A stretch of 39,087 nucleotides of DNA from an uncultured Collinsella sp. Lineage in GTDB: Bacteria; Actinomycetota; Coriobacteriia; Coriobacteriales; Coriobacteriaceae. Positions 24,459 through 32,937 of the stretch are shown one piece after another. Under the pieces are notes generated by a model. The model saw nothing but the letters and a program-made list of their open reading frames with translations. It had not been told where the DNA came from and searched no databases. The first letter of the stretch is position 1. Each line of letters starts with the position of its first letter. Made by a program: the position numbers and the translations under genes. The stretch is from contig UQIK01000024.1 in NCBI GenBank assembly GCA_900541125.1, positions 1 through 39,087 on the forward strand, read 5' to 3'.

Positions 24459-25826
24459 TTAGCGGGGCACGTAGCGGCCGGGTTGGGCTCCGGTGGGCTC
24501 GCCGTCGCGTGCCACCAGCACGCCGTTCACAAACACGGCCTTGGCGCGGCCATGTGCCTCAAAGCCCTCGAGCGGCGTGTAGTCCACGGCCTGATGCTGT
24601 GTCGCGGCGCTGATCGTCCAACGCGCGCACGGATCCCACACGCACACGTCGGCATCGGAGCCCTCGGCAAGACAGCCCTTGCGCGGATACATGCCAAAGA
24701 CGCGCGCCGGGTTCTCGCTCATCAAGCGGCAGAGGTCCTCGGGGCCCAGCTGGCCCTCAAAGCTCGTGGCGATCGCGACGGGACGATGCTCCACGCCGGG
24801 CCCGCCGTTGGGAATCGCGCGGAAATCGTCGCGCCCGCGGTCCTTTTGCCCGTGCAGGTTAAAGCTGCAATGATCGGTTGCAATAGTATCGATCTCGCCG
24901 GCCACAAGCGCCTCGCGCAACGCGGCACGGTCACCGGCATGGCGCAGCGGCGGGCTCATCACATACTTGGCACCCGCAAAGCCGTCCTCGCCCTGCTCCA
25001 GATAGCAGGTGTCGTCGAGCATCAGATACTGGGGGCAGGTCTCGACATAGATATTCTTCTGCCCGCGCGCTTTGGCAGCACGGATGGCCTCGAGCCCCAG
25101 CTTGGTCGAAAGGTGCACCACGTTGACCGGAGCGTCCCCGGCCAAGTGCGCCAGATACAGCAGGCGGCTCACGGCCTCACCCTCGCACACGTCCGGACGG
25201 CTGAGCGCATGTCCCTCGGGCCCATGAATCCCCTGCTCGTACACGCGCTTCTGCAGTTCATTCACCAACGTGCCGTTCTCGCAATGCACGCACAGGATAC
25301 CGCCCAGGCGCTTGAGCTCCTCGAGCACCTCGAGCGTCTCGGCATCGTCCAAGCGCAGGTGGTCATAGGCAAAGTAGGTCTTGAACGACGATACGCCCGC
25401 CTCGCGCATGGCCGAAAGGTCGGCGCGGTTGCGCTCGTTCCACTCGGCGAGTGCCATATGAAAGGCGTAGTTTGCCGTGCAGGTGCCGTCGGCGCGGCGA
25501 TGCCACTCGGCCAAGGCATCGGGCATGGTCACGCCACGATCGGCCGTCGCGTAGTCCACGATGGTCGTCGTACCGCCGCAGGCAGCCGCGCGCGTGCCGG
25601 TCTCAAAGCTATCGGCCGTCCAATCCATGCCGGTCCAGCACTGCATGTGCGTGTGGCCGTCGATAAAGCCGGGAAACACCCAGCAGCCCGTGGCATCCTC
25701 GACGGTATCGCTCTCGGCCGGCTCAATCGCCGCGGCGATCCGCACGATCTTATCGCCATCCATGGCAAGATCGGCACGGCGAAGCCCCTGTGGCGTCACG
25801 AGCGCGCCGTTTTTGATGATGATCAT
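24459..25826 (-). CDS. hyuA: Hydantoinase / dihydropyrimidinase (HyuA-YgeZ type)
   Basis: A 455-residue cyclic amidohydrolase that opens hydantoin or dihydropyrimidine-like rings. The binuclear metal site is complete: HTH at 58-60, the Lys that becomes carboxylated at 149 (SSFKTYF), His181 (VHCENG), His238 (VVHLS) and Asp318 (ATDHCSF). In E. coli the homologue hyuA (ygeZ) lies in the same purine cluster as yqeB, yqeC, ygeW, ygeX and ygeY, which points to a step in opening a purine-derived ring. AAGGAG precedes the ATG. mocA ends nine bases upstream, so the two form an operon. Confidence 0.9.
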   Translation of the reverse strand: MIIIKNGALVTPQGLRRADLAMDGDKIVRIAAAIEPAESDTVEDATGCWVFPGFIDGHTHMQCWTGMDWTADSFETGTRAAACGGTTTIVDYATADRGVTMPDALAEWHRRADGTCTANYAFHMALAEWNERNRADLSAMREAGVSSFKTYFAYDHLRLDDAETLEVLEELKRLGGILCVHCENGTLVNELQKRVYEQGIHGPEGHALSRPDVCEGEAVSRLLYLAHLAGDAPVNVVHLSTKLGLEAIRAAKARGQKNIYVETCPQYLMLDDTCYLEQGEDGFAGAKYVMSPPLRHAGDRAALREALVAGEIDTIATDHCSFNLHGQKDRGRDDFRAIPNGGPGVEHRPVAIATSFEGQLGPEDLCRLMSENPARVFGMYPRKGCLAEGSDADVCVWDPCARWTISAATQHQAVDYTPLEGFEAHGRAKAVFVNGVLVARDGEPTGAQPGRYVPR

Positions 25827-25835
25827 AATTGCTCC

Positions 25836-26450
25836 TTATTGATTTATGCAGTTGGCCACGCGATCAAAATACGAGCAGGCGGCGATATGCTCCGCTATGC
25901 GTCGCTGCCCCTTGGCGGTATCGACGTCCCACAGCTCGTAGGCACGCGCCTCGACCAGCACCACGTCGGTACGGCCCTTGAGGATCGAACCGCCGCCGTC
26001 CTTGCCCTCAAGACACATAAGTGCATCGAACAGTTCCGCCGGAAAGAGCACCGGGCTCGAAGGCTCACCGTTGCACGCAAGACGCACCGGATGCTTGCGG
26101 CCACACTCGTCAAATGCACGAACCATAGCCTCAAAAGAATCCGAACTCACGAGCGGCTGGTCGCCCGGCAAAAAGAGGCAACCTTTCCAGTTGCGTTCGG
26201 CTCCCCACGAAAGGCCCGCACGGACGCTTTCGCTGCGCAGCTCGCCATCGTGCAGCACACACGGGCAATGCTTGTCCTCGCAAATCTGAGCGACCTCGGG
26301 CCAACGCGTCGAAACCACGACGTCAAAGCCCCGGGGAACCGAATCGATGGTCCGGGCAATCAGCGGCTCGCCATAGATATCGGCGAGCATCTTGTTAGAG
26401 CCAAACCGCTTGCCCTCGCCCGAGGCCATAATGACGCATCCAAGTTTCAT
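25836..26450 (-). CDS. mocA: Molybdenum cofactor cytidylyltransferase (MocA-like)
   Basis: The 204-residue nucleotidyltransferase adds CMP to molybdenum cofactor, giving the MCD form used by xanthine dehydrogenase-type enzymes. The nucleotide-binding signature is GEGKRFGSNK at residues 11-20, with GEPLI and the metal-binding LPGDQPL at 94-100. MobA-type proteins, which add GMP, are related, but the hydroxylase context favours MocA. I place the start at 26450 with GGGGAGG eight bases upstream; the frame runs 54 bases further without a site. It is the first gene of a mocA-hyuA pair. Confidence 0.85.
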   Translation of the reverse strand: MKLGCVIMASGEGKRFGSNKMLADIYGEPLIARTIDSVPRGFDVVVSTRWPEVAQICEDKHCPCVLHDGELRSESVRAGLSWGAERNWKGCLFLPGDQPLVSSDSFEAMVRAFDECGRKHPVRLACNGEPSSPVLFPAELFDALMCLEGKDGGGSILKGRTDVVLVEARAYELWDVDTAKGQRRIAEHIAACSYFDRVANCINQ

Positions 26451-26537
26451 GGTGATACCTCCCCTGAAACCATCGTACCCATAACTCGCGCCGCGGGCAT
26501 CCACATCGAAAGCGCTTATCCCGCACGCCCGCGATGC

Positions 26538-26577
26538 AAAAAAGGGGCACCCCGCCGGTTGGCAGAGCGCCCCCTTT
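26538..26577 (-). terminator. Terminator of ygeW
   Basis: AAAGGGG (26541-26547) pairs with CCCCTTT (26571-26577), with an inner GCC/GGC hairpin. Six T follow in the minus-strand transcript. It lies 24 bases after the ygeW stop and separates it from mocA. Confidence 0.8.
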
Positions 26578-26600
26578 ACACGGCTTACCTCAGCCCGGCT

Positions 26601-27803
26601 TTAGGCCTGGAGCCAACGGGCGGTGTTGCGCTCGTCGAGGGCCTTGAGGGTAGCGGCGGGATCGGCAACCTTCTGCAGGAACATCATGGCAGCGATGGCG
26701 TACGGCTTGTAGCTGGCCTCCTTGTACATGCCCACGCGGTGCATGTCGAAGACGTCGGCGTTAACCTCGCCGTGCTCGCAGGAGACACCGGAGATGTCGG
26801 CGGGCAGCGGGTGCATAAAGATGGTGTCCTGGCCGTTGGCAGTCTTCTCCATGAGTTCGGTCGTGGAGCACCAGTCCTGATGGGTGGCGTTCTGGGCGAG
26901 CAGCTCCTTCTCGAGCGCTGCGATGCCGGCGTCGTCGCCCTCGGCGTACAGGTTGGTGCGCTTCTCCATGGCGGCAAACGGAGCCCAGCTCTTGGGGATC
27001 ACGATGTCGGCGCCCTCGAAGGCCTCGGCCATGGTGTTGACCTGCTTAAAGGTGGTGCCGGACTCGGCGGCATAGCCCTTGGCGCGCTCGACGACCTCGG
27101 GCATGAGATCGTAGCCCTCGGGGTGAGCCAGGGTGACGTCCATGCCAAAGCGGGGCAGCAGGCTGATCAGCGACTGCGGGCAGGACAGCGGCTTGCCGTA
27201 AGAGGGCGAATAGGCCCAGGTGACGGCAACCTTCTTGCCCTTGAGGTTCTCGAGGCCGCCAAACTCGTTGATGAGGTAGAGCATGTCAGCAGAGGACTGC
27301 GTGGGATGGTCGGAATCGGACTGCAGGGAGATGAGCGTGGGACGGTGATCCAGAACGCCGTCCTCGTAAGCCTGCTGGACAGACTCGGAGACCTCGGCCA
27401 TGTAGGCGTCGCCCTTGCCGATGTACATGTCGTCGCGGATGCCGATGACGTCGGCCATGAAGGAAATCATGGTAGCGGTCTCACGGACGGTCTCGCCGTG
27501 AGCGATCTGGGACTTCTTCTCGTCCAGGTCCTGCAGCTCAAGGCCGAGCAGGTTGGCAGCCTTAGAGAAGGAGAAGCGCGTACGGGTGGAGTTGTCGCGG
27601 AACAGGGAGACGGCCAGGCCGGAGTCGAAGATCTTGGACGAAACGTTGTTCTCACGCAGCTCGCGCAGGGCGTCGGCGACGATGTAGAGCGCCTTGAGCT
27701 CATCGGTGGTCTTGTCCCAGGTGTGCAGGAAGTCGCTGCCGTACATACCCTTAAAATCGAGGCCGTTCAGCTGCTCGACGAGCTCGGTAAACTTGGCGTC
27801 CAT
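26601..27803 (-). CDS. ygeW: YgeW family knotted carbamoyltransferase
   Basis: The 400-residue protein belongs to the aspartate/ornithine carbamoyltransferase superfamily, YgeW branch. The carbamoyl phosphate loop STRTR is at 72-76, and DHPTQ and the HPLPADISG loop are present further on. YgeW from E. coli was structurally shown to be a knotted transcarbamylase with an unknown natural substrate; in purine degradation it is thought to handle a ureido or oxamate-like intermediate and so yield carbamoyl phosphate. I chose the ATG at 27803 (MDAKFTEL) with AAAGGA eight bases upstream, rather than the longer frame to 27989. It lies downstream of ygeY with a 200-base gap. Confidence 0.9.
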   Translation of the reverse strand: MDAKFTELVEQLNGLDFKGMYGSDFLHTWDKTTDELKALYIVADALRELRENNVSSKIFDSGLAVSLFRDNSTRTRFSFSKAANLLGLELQDLDEKKSQIAHGETVRETATMISFMADVIGIRDDMYIGKGDAYMAEVSESVQQAYEDGVLDHRPTLISLQSDSDHPTQSSADMLYLINEFGGLENLKGKKVAVTWAYSPSYGKPLSCPQSLISLLPRFGMDVTLAHPEGYDLMPEVVERAKGYAAESGTTFKQVNTMAEAFEGADIVIPKSWAPFAAMEKRTNLYAEGDDAGIAALEKELLAQNATHQDWCSTTELMEKTANGQDTIFMHPLPADISGVSCEHGEVNADVFDMHRVGMYKEASYKPYAIAAMMFLQKVADPAATLKALDERNTARWLQA

Positions 27804-27958
27804 GTAAATGTCCTTTCTAAAGGTGAAACGATCGCAATGAGTAGATGCGCTCCGGCATGCGCGTGTGGCTAGAACATGCAGAGCGCTATGACGAGGACCC
27901 GCCACCGTCGAGGAAGCATGGGAGATAACGACCGCGGGCCCCAAGTCAACAGGAGGCG

Positions 27959-27981
27959 CCGGGGGCATAAACTGCCCCCGG
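27959..27981 (-). other. Hairpin between ygeY and ygeW
   Basis: CCGGGGGCA (27959-27967) pairs perfectly with TGCCCCCGG (27973-27981) around a five-base loop, 24 bases after the ygeY stop. It is terminator-like in strength but lacks a T run, so it may be an attenuator or an mRNA stabiliser. Confidence 0.55.
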
Positions 27982-28004
27982 TTCAACAAGATCGAGGAAT
28001 GGGA

Positions 28005-29390
28005 CTAGTCGATCTTGTTGTTGGTCAGACCGGCGCGGAACACGGTGGCATCGCCATCGGCCTGGCTCGGATCGTAGAGGTTCAGGGCAGCCACGTACAT
28101 GGCGGCAGCGGTGACCAGGTCGTCCTTGTAGGTGACCTCGTTGGGAGCGTGTGCCTGAGACTCGGCACCCGGGCCAAAGCCCACGCAGGGGATGCCATAG
28201 CGGCCCTGGATGGAGACGCAGTTCGTGGAGAAGGTCCACTTGTCGCACAGCGGACGACCGGTGCGCTTGTCCATGCTGGGCTCGCAGCCGATGCGCTCGT
28301 CACCGAACATGGCCTTGTGGGCGTCGACGAGGGCCTTGACGTGCGGAGCGGTCTCCTTGTTGATCCACGTGGGGAAGTAAGCCTCGGTCTCGTAGACCTC
28401 GCCGGTCCAGGACGGACGGTCGTACATGTACATGGAGACCTTCACGTCGTCGCCGTACTTCTTGGCGGCCGGCAGGTTACGGATCTCGTCCAGGCAGGAC
28501 TCCCAGGTCTCACCGGCGGTCATGCGACGGTCGATGGAGATGGCGCAGGAGTCAGCGACAGCGCAGCGGCTGGGGCTGGTGTAGAAGATCTGGCTGACGG
28601 TGCAGGTGCCGCGGCCCAGGAAGCGGGCGTCCTCGAAGTGCTCGGGGTTGTACTTGGGGTCGAGCATCTTGACGAGGCCCTTGATGTCGGTCGACTCGTC
28701 GCAGCCGTTGTTGTTGAGAGCGCGGACGTCGGCGATGATGTCGGCCATCTTGTAGATGGCGTTGTCGCCGCGGTCGGGAGCGGAGCCGTGGCAGGAGGTG
28801 CCGTGAACGTCGACGCGGATCTCCATGCGGCCGCGGTGACCGCGATAGATGCCACCGTCGGTGGGCTCGGTGGAAATGACGAACTCGGGCTTAATGCCGT
28901 CCTTGTTGTAGATGTACTGCCAGCACATGCCGTCGCAGTCCTCTTCCTGGACGGTACCGACGACCATGATCTTGTAGCCCTCGGGGATGAGGCCCATGTC
29001 CTTCATCATCTTGGCAGCGTAGGTAGCAGAAGCCATGCCACCCTCCTGGTCGGAGCCGCCGCGGCCGTAGATGATCTCGTCGGTCTCGTAGCCCTCATAG
29101 GGATCGGCATCCCAGTTATCGATGTTGCCGATGCCGACGGTGTCGATGTGGGAGTCGATGGCGATGATCTTGTCGCCCTCGCCCATAAAGCCCATAACGT
29201 TGCCCAGGCCGTCGACCTTGACCTCGTCATAGCCAAGGCTCTCCATCTCGGCCTTGATGCAGGCGACAACCTCGCCCTCCTCGCAAGACTCAGAGGGATG
29301 GCTAATCATTGCGCGAAGAAAACGCGTCATATCAGCACGATGAGACTCCGCAGCAGCCTTGATAGCGTCGAAATCGAGTTCTTTAGCCAT
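28005..29390 (-). CDS. ygeY: YgeY family M20 metallohydrolase
   Basis: The 461-residue protein is an M20 family zinc hydrolase of the YgeY type, annotated as a selenium metabolism hydrolase because of its genome context. The metal site residues are visible: His81 and Asp83 in IDSHIDTVG, Asp114 in RGGSDQEGG, and the catalytic Glu149-Glu150 in VQEEDCDG. The dimerisation domain contains HGTSCHGSAPDRGDNAIYKM. M20 enzymes cut amide bonds; in the purine pathway it probably releases 2,3-diaminopropionate or a related amine for YgeX. It is between ygeX and ygeW on the same strand. Confidence 0.9.
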   Translation of the reverse strand: MAKELDFDAIKAAAESHRADMTRFLRAMISHPSESCEEGEVVACIKAEMESLGYDEVKVDGLGNVMGFMGEGDKIIAIDSHIDTVGIGNIDNWDADPYEGYETDEIIYGRGGSDQEGGMASATYAAKMMKDMGLIPEGYKIMVVGTVQEEDCDGMCWQYIYNKDGIKPEFVISTEPTDGGIYRGHRGRMEIRVDVHGTSCHGSAPDRGDNAIYKMADIIADVRALNNNGCDESTDIKGLVKMLDPKYNPEHFEDARFLGRGTCTVSQIFYTSPSRCAVADSCAISIDRRMTAGETWESCLDEIRNLPAAKKYGDDVKVSMYMYDRPSWTGEVYETEAYFPTWINKETAPHVKALVDAHKAMFGDERIGCEPSMDKRTGRPLCDKWTFSTNCVSIQGRYGIPCVGFGPGAESQAHAPNEVTYKDDLVTAAAMYVAALNLYDPSQADGDATVFRAGLTNNKID

Positions 29391-29430
29391 TGTTCATAAC
29401 CTTTCAAACGAAGGAATCTACCTGTGAGGT

Positions 29431-29457
29431 GGCGGAGCGATACCTATTTACTCCGCC
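29431..29457 (-). other. Hairpin between ygeX and ygeY
   Basis: GGCGGAG (29431-29437) pairs with CTCCGCC (29451-29457) around 13 bases, just after the ygeX stop. No T run follows. It probably tunes relative expression within the ygeX-ygeY-ygeW unit. Confidence 0.45.
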
Positions 29458-29464
29458 CCAACGA

Positions 29465-30679
29465 TTAGCAAGTGGGATATTCGCCTTCCCAAACAATGCG
29501 GCGATACTGGTCGGGATCGGTGTCGCCCTCGGTGGAGAAGCAGAGCACGGAGCTCGTCTTGTCCAGGCCGATGAGTTCCTTGAGCTCGGCGTACTCGGGA
29601 TCGAGCATGAGAGTCTCGACCAGGCCGGTGGTCACAGCGCCGGACTCGCCGGAGATGACGCGCGGGTCGCCCTTCTCGGGAGCGCCCAGGGTGCGCATGC
29701 CGCGAGCGGTGACCCAGTCGGGGCAGGACACGAAGGCGGTGGCGTGGTTGCGCAGGATATCCCAACCCAGGATGTTGGGCTCGCCGCAGCACAGACCGGC
29801 CATGATGGAGGGCATGTCGCCGTCCACGATGCGCGGATCGCCGTCGCCGGCGGCAGCGCCCTTGTACAGGCAGGCGGCCGGAGCGCACTCGACCACGACG
29901 AAGGTGGGCGGGTTATCGGGATACAGGTTGGTGAAGTAGCCCACCACGGCGCCGGCGAGCGAACCCACGCCAGCCTGGACAAACACGTGCGTCGGGCGGT
30001 TGATGGCCATCTCGCGCAGCTGCTCGGCAGCCTCGGAAGCCATGGTGCCGTAGCCCTCCATGATCCAAGACGGGATCTTCTCGTAGCCCTCCCAGGCGGT
30101 GTCCTGAACGATGACGCCGCGCTCGCAGGCGTCGGCCTCGGCGGCGGCCATGCGCACGCACTCGTCGTAGTTGACCTCTTCGATGGTCACCGTAGCGCCC
30201 TCGGCGGCGATGTTATCGAAGCGAGGCTTGGTGGAACCCTTAGGCATGTGCACGACGGCCTTCTGGCCCAGCTTGTTGGCAGCCCATGCCACGCCGCGGC
30301 CATGGTTGCCGTCGGTGGCGGTAAAGAAGGTGGCCTGGCCAAAGTCCTTGGCAAGCTGATCGGAAGTCAGGTAATCGAAGGTGCACTCGGCAACGTCCTT
30401 GCCGGTCTCGTCGGCAATGTAGTTGGCCATGGCAAATGATCCGCCCAGAACCTTAAAGGCGTTGAGGCCAAAGCGGTAGCTCTCGTCCTTAACGCACAGG
30501 TTGGACAGGCCCAGGCGCGCAGCCTGACCGTCCAGGCGGGCAAGCGGAGTGACGGTATATTGAGGGAACGACTGGTGGAAGGCGCGGGCCTTCTTCACGT
30601 GGTCGAGGCTCATGATTCCCAAGTGCTTGTCATCGCTCTTGGGCATCGTGTTGCCCGCCCACTGGATCTTATCGGCCAT
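29465..30679 (-). CDS. ygeX: Diaminopropionate ammonia-lyase
   Basis: This PLP enzyme converts 2,3-diaminopropionate to pyruvate and two ammonia. The 404-residue protein has the lysine that holds PLP at position 76 in RFGLNAFKVLGGSFA, the position known for E. coli YgeX (Lys77), plus the phosphate-binding and cofactor loops TDGNHGRGVAWAA and QAGVGSLAGAVVGYF. Length and motifs agree with the family throughout. AAGGAG precedes the ATG at 30679. It is the first gene of the ygeX-ygeY-ygeW unit and divergent from a YheO-like regulator. In gut bacteria it drains the product of purine ring breakdown into pyruvate. Confidence 0.94.
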   Translation of the reverse strand: MADKIQWAGNTMPKSDDKHLGIMSLDHVKKARAFHQSFPQYTVTPLARLDGQAARLGLSNLCVKDESYRFGLNAFKVLGGSFAMANYIADETGKDVAECTFDYLTSDQLAKDFGQATFFTATDGNHGRGVAWAANKLGQKAVVHMPKGSTKPRFDNIAAEGATVTIEEVNYDECVRMAAAEADACERGVIVQDTAWEGYEKIPSWIMEGYGTMASEAAEQLREMAINRPTHVFVQAGVGSLAGAVVGYFTNLYPDNPPTFVVVECAPAACLYKGAAAGDGDPRIVDGDMPSIMAGLCCGEPNILGWDILRNHATAFVSCPDWVTARGMRTLGAPEKGDPRVISGESGAVTTGLVETLMLDPEYAELKELIGLDKTSSVLCFSTEGDTDPDQYRRIVWEGEYPTC

Positions 30680-30765
30680 ACGGTGAACTCCTTAAGTCCT
30701 CTCTTGCCGGCCCCCGCATACGCGTTTCAGCCCGATCCCATTCACACGGCTGAACTTTTATGTGG

Positions 30766-30828
30766 ATGCCAAACAAAAAGTTTGTTAGTAATGTTCTATC
30801 ACACTTTTTGATTGGCATACCTAACGAA
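30766..30828. promoter_or_regulatory. Inverted repeats in the ygeX/regulator intergenic region
   Basis: ATGCCAA (30766-30772) is inverted as TTGGCAT (30812-30818). Between and around them lie AACAAA/TTTGTT (30772-30777 with 30781-30786) and TTTGTTAG (30781-30788), matched by CTAACGAA (30821-30828). The 277-base region is AT-rich compared with its surroundings, as expected for promoters and operators. The neighbouring regulator is the obvious candidate to bind there. Confidence 0.5.
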
Positions 30829-30956
30829 TTGTTTGTTGCCGTAATCGGTACTTTTTCGCCGCCGAACGGTCATGAATTGCCTTGTTGATGGATCTGTTTG
30901 CGGTCAAGTGTGGTTTATGGCACAGTGAGCCCAAACTAATTTTTAGGAAGGTACCC

Positions 30957-31610
30957 ATGACCCCCGCACAGATTGAGTTTTACAAGCGCCTCGCACACGG
31001 TCTGGCGCTCCAATTTGGCCCCAACTGCGAAGTCGTCGTCCACGATCTGGAGACCGAGGACGTGGACCATTCCATCGTAGTGATCGAAAACGGCCACGTC
31101 AGCGGGCGCAAACTGGGTGACGGCCCCAGCCATATCGTGTTTGAGTCCATGCACGAGGGCGCCACCGATGTACACGACCGCGAGCCGTACCTCACTAAAA
31201 CCACCGACGGTAAGCTGCTCAAATCGTCGACGATCTTTATCCGCAACGATGAGGGCAAACCCGTCGGCATTTTGGGCATCAACTTTGACATTACGCTTAT
31301 GAAGGCTTTTGAGCGCTCGCTCGACGCTTTTACCGGCACCGGCGGCACGGGCTATACCGAGCCCGAGCCTATTACCAAGAACATCGGCGACCTGCTCGAG
31401 GACCTGCTGCACGAGTGCGAGCAGTTTGTGGGCAAGCCCGCGGCACTCATGACCAAAGACGAGCGCATTCGTGCCATTGGCTACCTCGACCGTCGCGGCG
31501 CCTTCCTCATTTCCAAGTCGAGCGAGCGCGCCTGCGAGTTCTTTGGCATCTCCAAGTACAGCTTCTATAGCTACCTCAATGAGGCCAAGGCTGCTGCCGG
31601 CGACAAGTAG
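30957..31610 (+). CDS. YheO/DauR-like PAS-HTH transcriptional regulator
   Basis: The 217-residue protein has the YheO-type PAS domain in its first 120 residues (FGPNCEVVVHDLE, then GHVSGRKLGDG and GKPVGILGINFDIT) and a C-terminal helix-turn-helix (MTKDERIRAIGYLDRRGAFL, then ACEFFGISKYSFYSYLNEAK). Relatives include DauR, which senses amino-acid catabolism and controls a D-arginine operon. Being divergent from ygeX, it probably senses diaminopropionate or a purine intermediate and controls the ygeXYW unit. The start at 30957 has AGGAAGG five bases before it; a longer frame to 30882 is less supported. Confidence 0.85.
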   Translation: MTPAQIEFYKRLAHGLALQFGPNCEVVVHDLETEDVDHSIVVIENGHVSGRKLGDGPSHIVFESMHEGATDVHDREPYLTKTTDGKLLKSSTIFIRNDEGKPVGILGINFDITLMKAFERSLDAFTGTGGTGYTEPEPITKNIGDLLEDLLHECEQFVGKPAALMTKDERIRAIGYLDRRGAFLISKSSERACEFFGISKYSFYSYLNEAKAAAGDK

Positions 31611-31733
31611 GCACTCGCCTGGATTGCCCCTCCCCTTTTGGGCGCGAGTTCTGGAAAGCGCGAATCCAAGACCGAGCCGCTTGGGAAGTTCCATATAATC
31701 GATGTCATTAGTATTTCGAAAGGATGGAACAGA

Positions 31734-32720
31734 ATGGCGTTGAGCAAGGCATCATGCACCGGTCGCGGATTGATTCCGGCAATTGGTGGACATGTGCACC
31801 GCATGTTCGATGAGGGTGAAGACGACCTGTTTTCGCTGAGCCTTGACGACGTGATGGATGATCGCCCGTGGACCACCGACGAACTCATGGGCGGCGGGGC
31901 TCGCCCGTCAACCCCCAATCCCGCACTTGCGCCTAAGTCCGCACCTGCGCCGACTCCTGCGCAGTCGCCTGTTTCGACGCCCGCGCCTACGCCCGCACCC
32001 ACTTCGGCGCCCACGACCGCTCCCCGCCCCGCAAGCGACCCGTCCGAGACCGCGGCATTTCTCGCTGCAGCGACGCAGGGCAAATCGGCCGACAGCACCG
32101 TTATGTACAACGCCCAGCAGTTGCCCGTTCCCGCGGCACGCAAGCCTCCGGTCGCAAGGCTCGATGAGCCCGTTGCCCATCAGGTTGCCTACGATTCCTG
32201 GGCTGCAGCCGATCTGGATGAGACCTCTACCGGCATGCCGGCGCTCGATGTTCCAGTTAACCCGCTTTTTGCCGCCAACACGAGCGCCGCGGACTATGAG
32301 GGCGGTGCGGCATATTCCGATTATTCCGATGGCTATGCAGGCAACGATCGCATCGAGACCGAGGATTATGGCACCGCATCAAGCGATTATCTCAACGATC
32401 CGTACGCCGCCACGCCTGCGCCGGAATATGACCCGGAGGCCGCGTCCGCGCCGGCGTATACCAAAAGCACGGGCGAAGAGCGCTTCGCCGATTATTACGC
32501 CGAGGAAAAGGCGCTGCGTTTCTCGGAATTTCCGCAGGCAGTCAAGGTTGCCTTTATCGCCATTGTCATTGCCCTGCTCGGCGCCATTGCGTTTGAGGGA
32601 TTCCAGCTGTTCCGCGGCCCCACCCAAGCGGAGTCGGAGACCCAGCAAAAAGAGGACGATAACCAGTACCTGGACATCAACACCCTCAAGGGCGACCCCA
32701 ACGACGGGGACGACGAATAA
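31734..32720 (+). CDS. Pro/Ala-rich protein with one C-terminal membrane helix
   Basis: I do not recognise this 328-residue protein. Residues 20-45 are acidic (FDEGEDDLFSLSLDDVMDD), and about 60-105 are a Pro/Ala/Thr-rich spacer with PTPAPTPAP-like repeats. The middle is rich in Tyr, Asp and Ala, and one membrane helix (about 268-290, VAFIAIVIALLGAIAFEGF) is followed by an acidic tail. Most of the protein lies before the helix, so it is probably cytoplasmic with a C-terminal anchor. The ATG at 31734 follows AAAGGA by nine bases. It starts 120 bases after the regulator and ends in a strong terminator. A cell-envelope or division role would be a guess. Confidence 0.7.
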   Translation: MALSKASCTGRGLIPAIGGHVHRMFDEGEDDLFSLSLDDVMDDRPWTTDELMGGGARPSTPNPALAPKSAPAPTPAQSPVSTPAPTPAPTSAPTTAPRPASDPSETAAFLAAATQGKSADSTVMYNAQQLPVPAARKPPVARLDEPVAHQVAYDSWAAADLDETSTGMPALDVPVNPLFAANTSAADYEGGAAYSDYSDGYAGNDRIETEDYGTASSDYLNDPYAATPAPEYDPEAASAPAYTKSTGEERFADYYAEEKALRFSEFPQAVKVAFIAIVIALLGAIAFEGFQLFRGPTQAESETQQKEDDNQYLDINTLKGDPNDGDDE

Positions 32721-32750
32721 CAAATGCCAAAAATAGAGGGTCGTAGACCA

Positions 32751-32791
32751 AATCAACCCCGTGCGCTCATTGCCGCACGGGGTTGATTTTT
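32751..32791 (+). terminator. Rho-independent terminator
   Basis: A perfect 15-bp stem (32751-32765 with 32774-32788) around eight bases, followed by T residues on the plus strand, 31 bases after the membrane-protein stop. It separates that gene from the next. Confidence 0.93.
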
Positions 32792-32937
32792 GTCCGCGCG
32801 CGCTGATAGACTCCATCGTGCCCGCAAGCAGCGGGCACGTTTTATCCAGAGTCGGGGTAGAGAGTTGGCTCCACGATCCCGACGCCAACCGGCCAAGAGG
32901 CACGGTGGCCCTGCCAACACCGATGAAAGGAGTCCGT

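Noticed and set aside
24147..27872. A 1241-codon open frame on the plus strand
   Set aside because: It runs antisense to hyuA, mocA and ygeW, each of which has clear motifs and ribosome sites. High GC makes long antisense frames common; the protein has low-complexity, Arg/His/Ala-rich composition.
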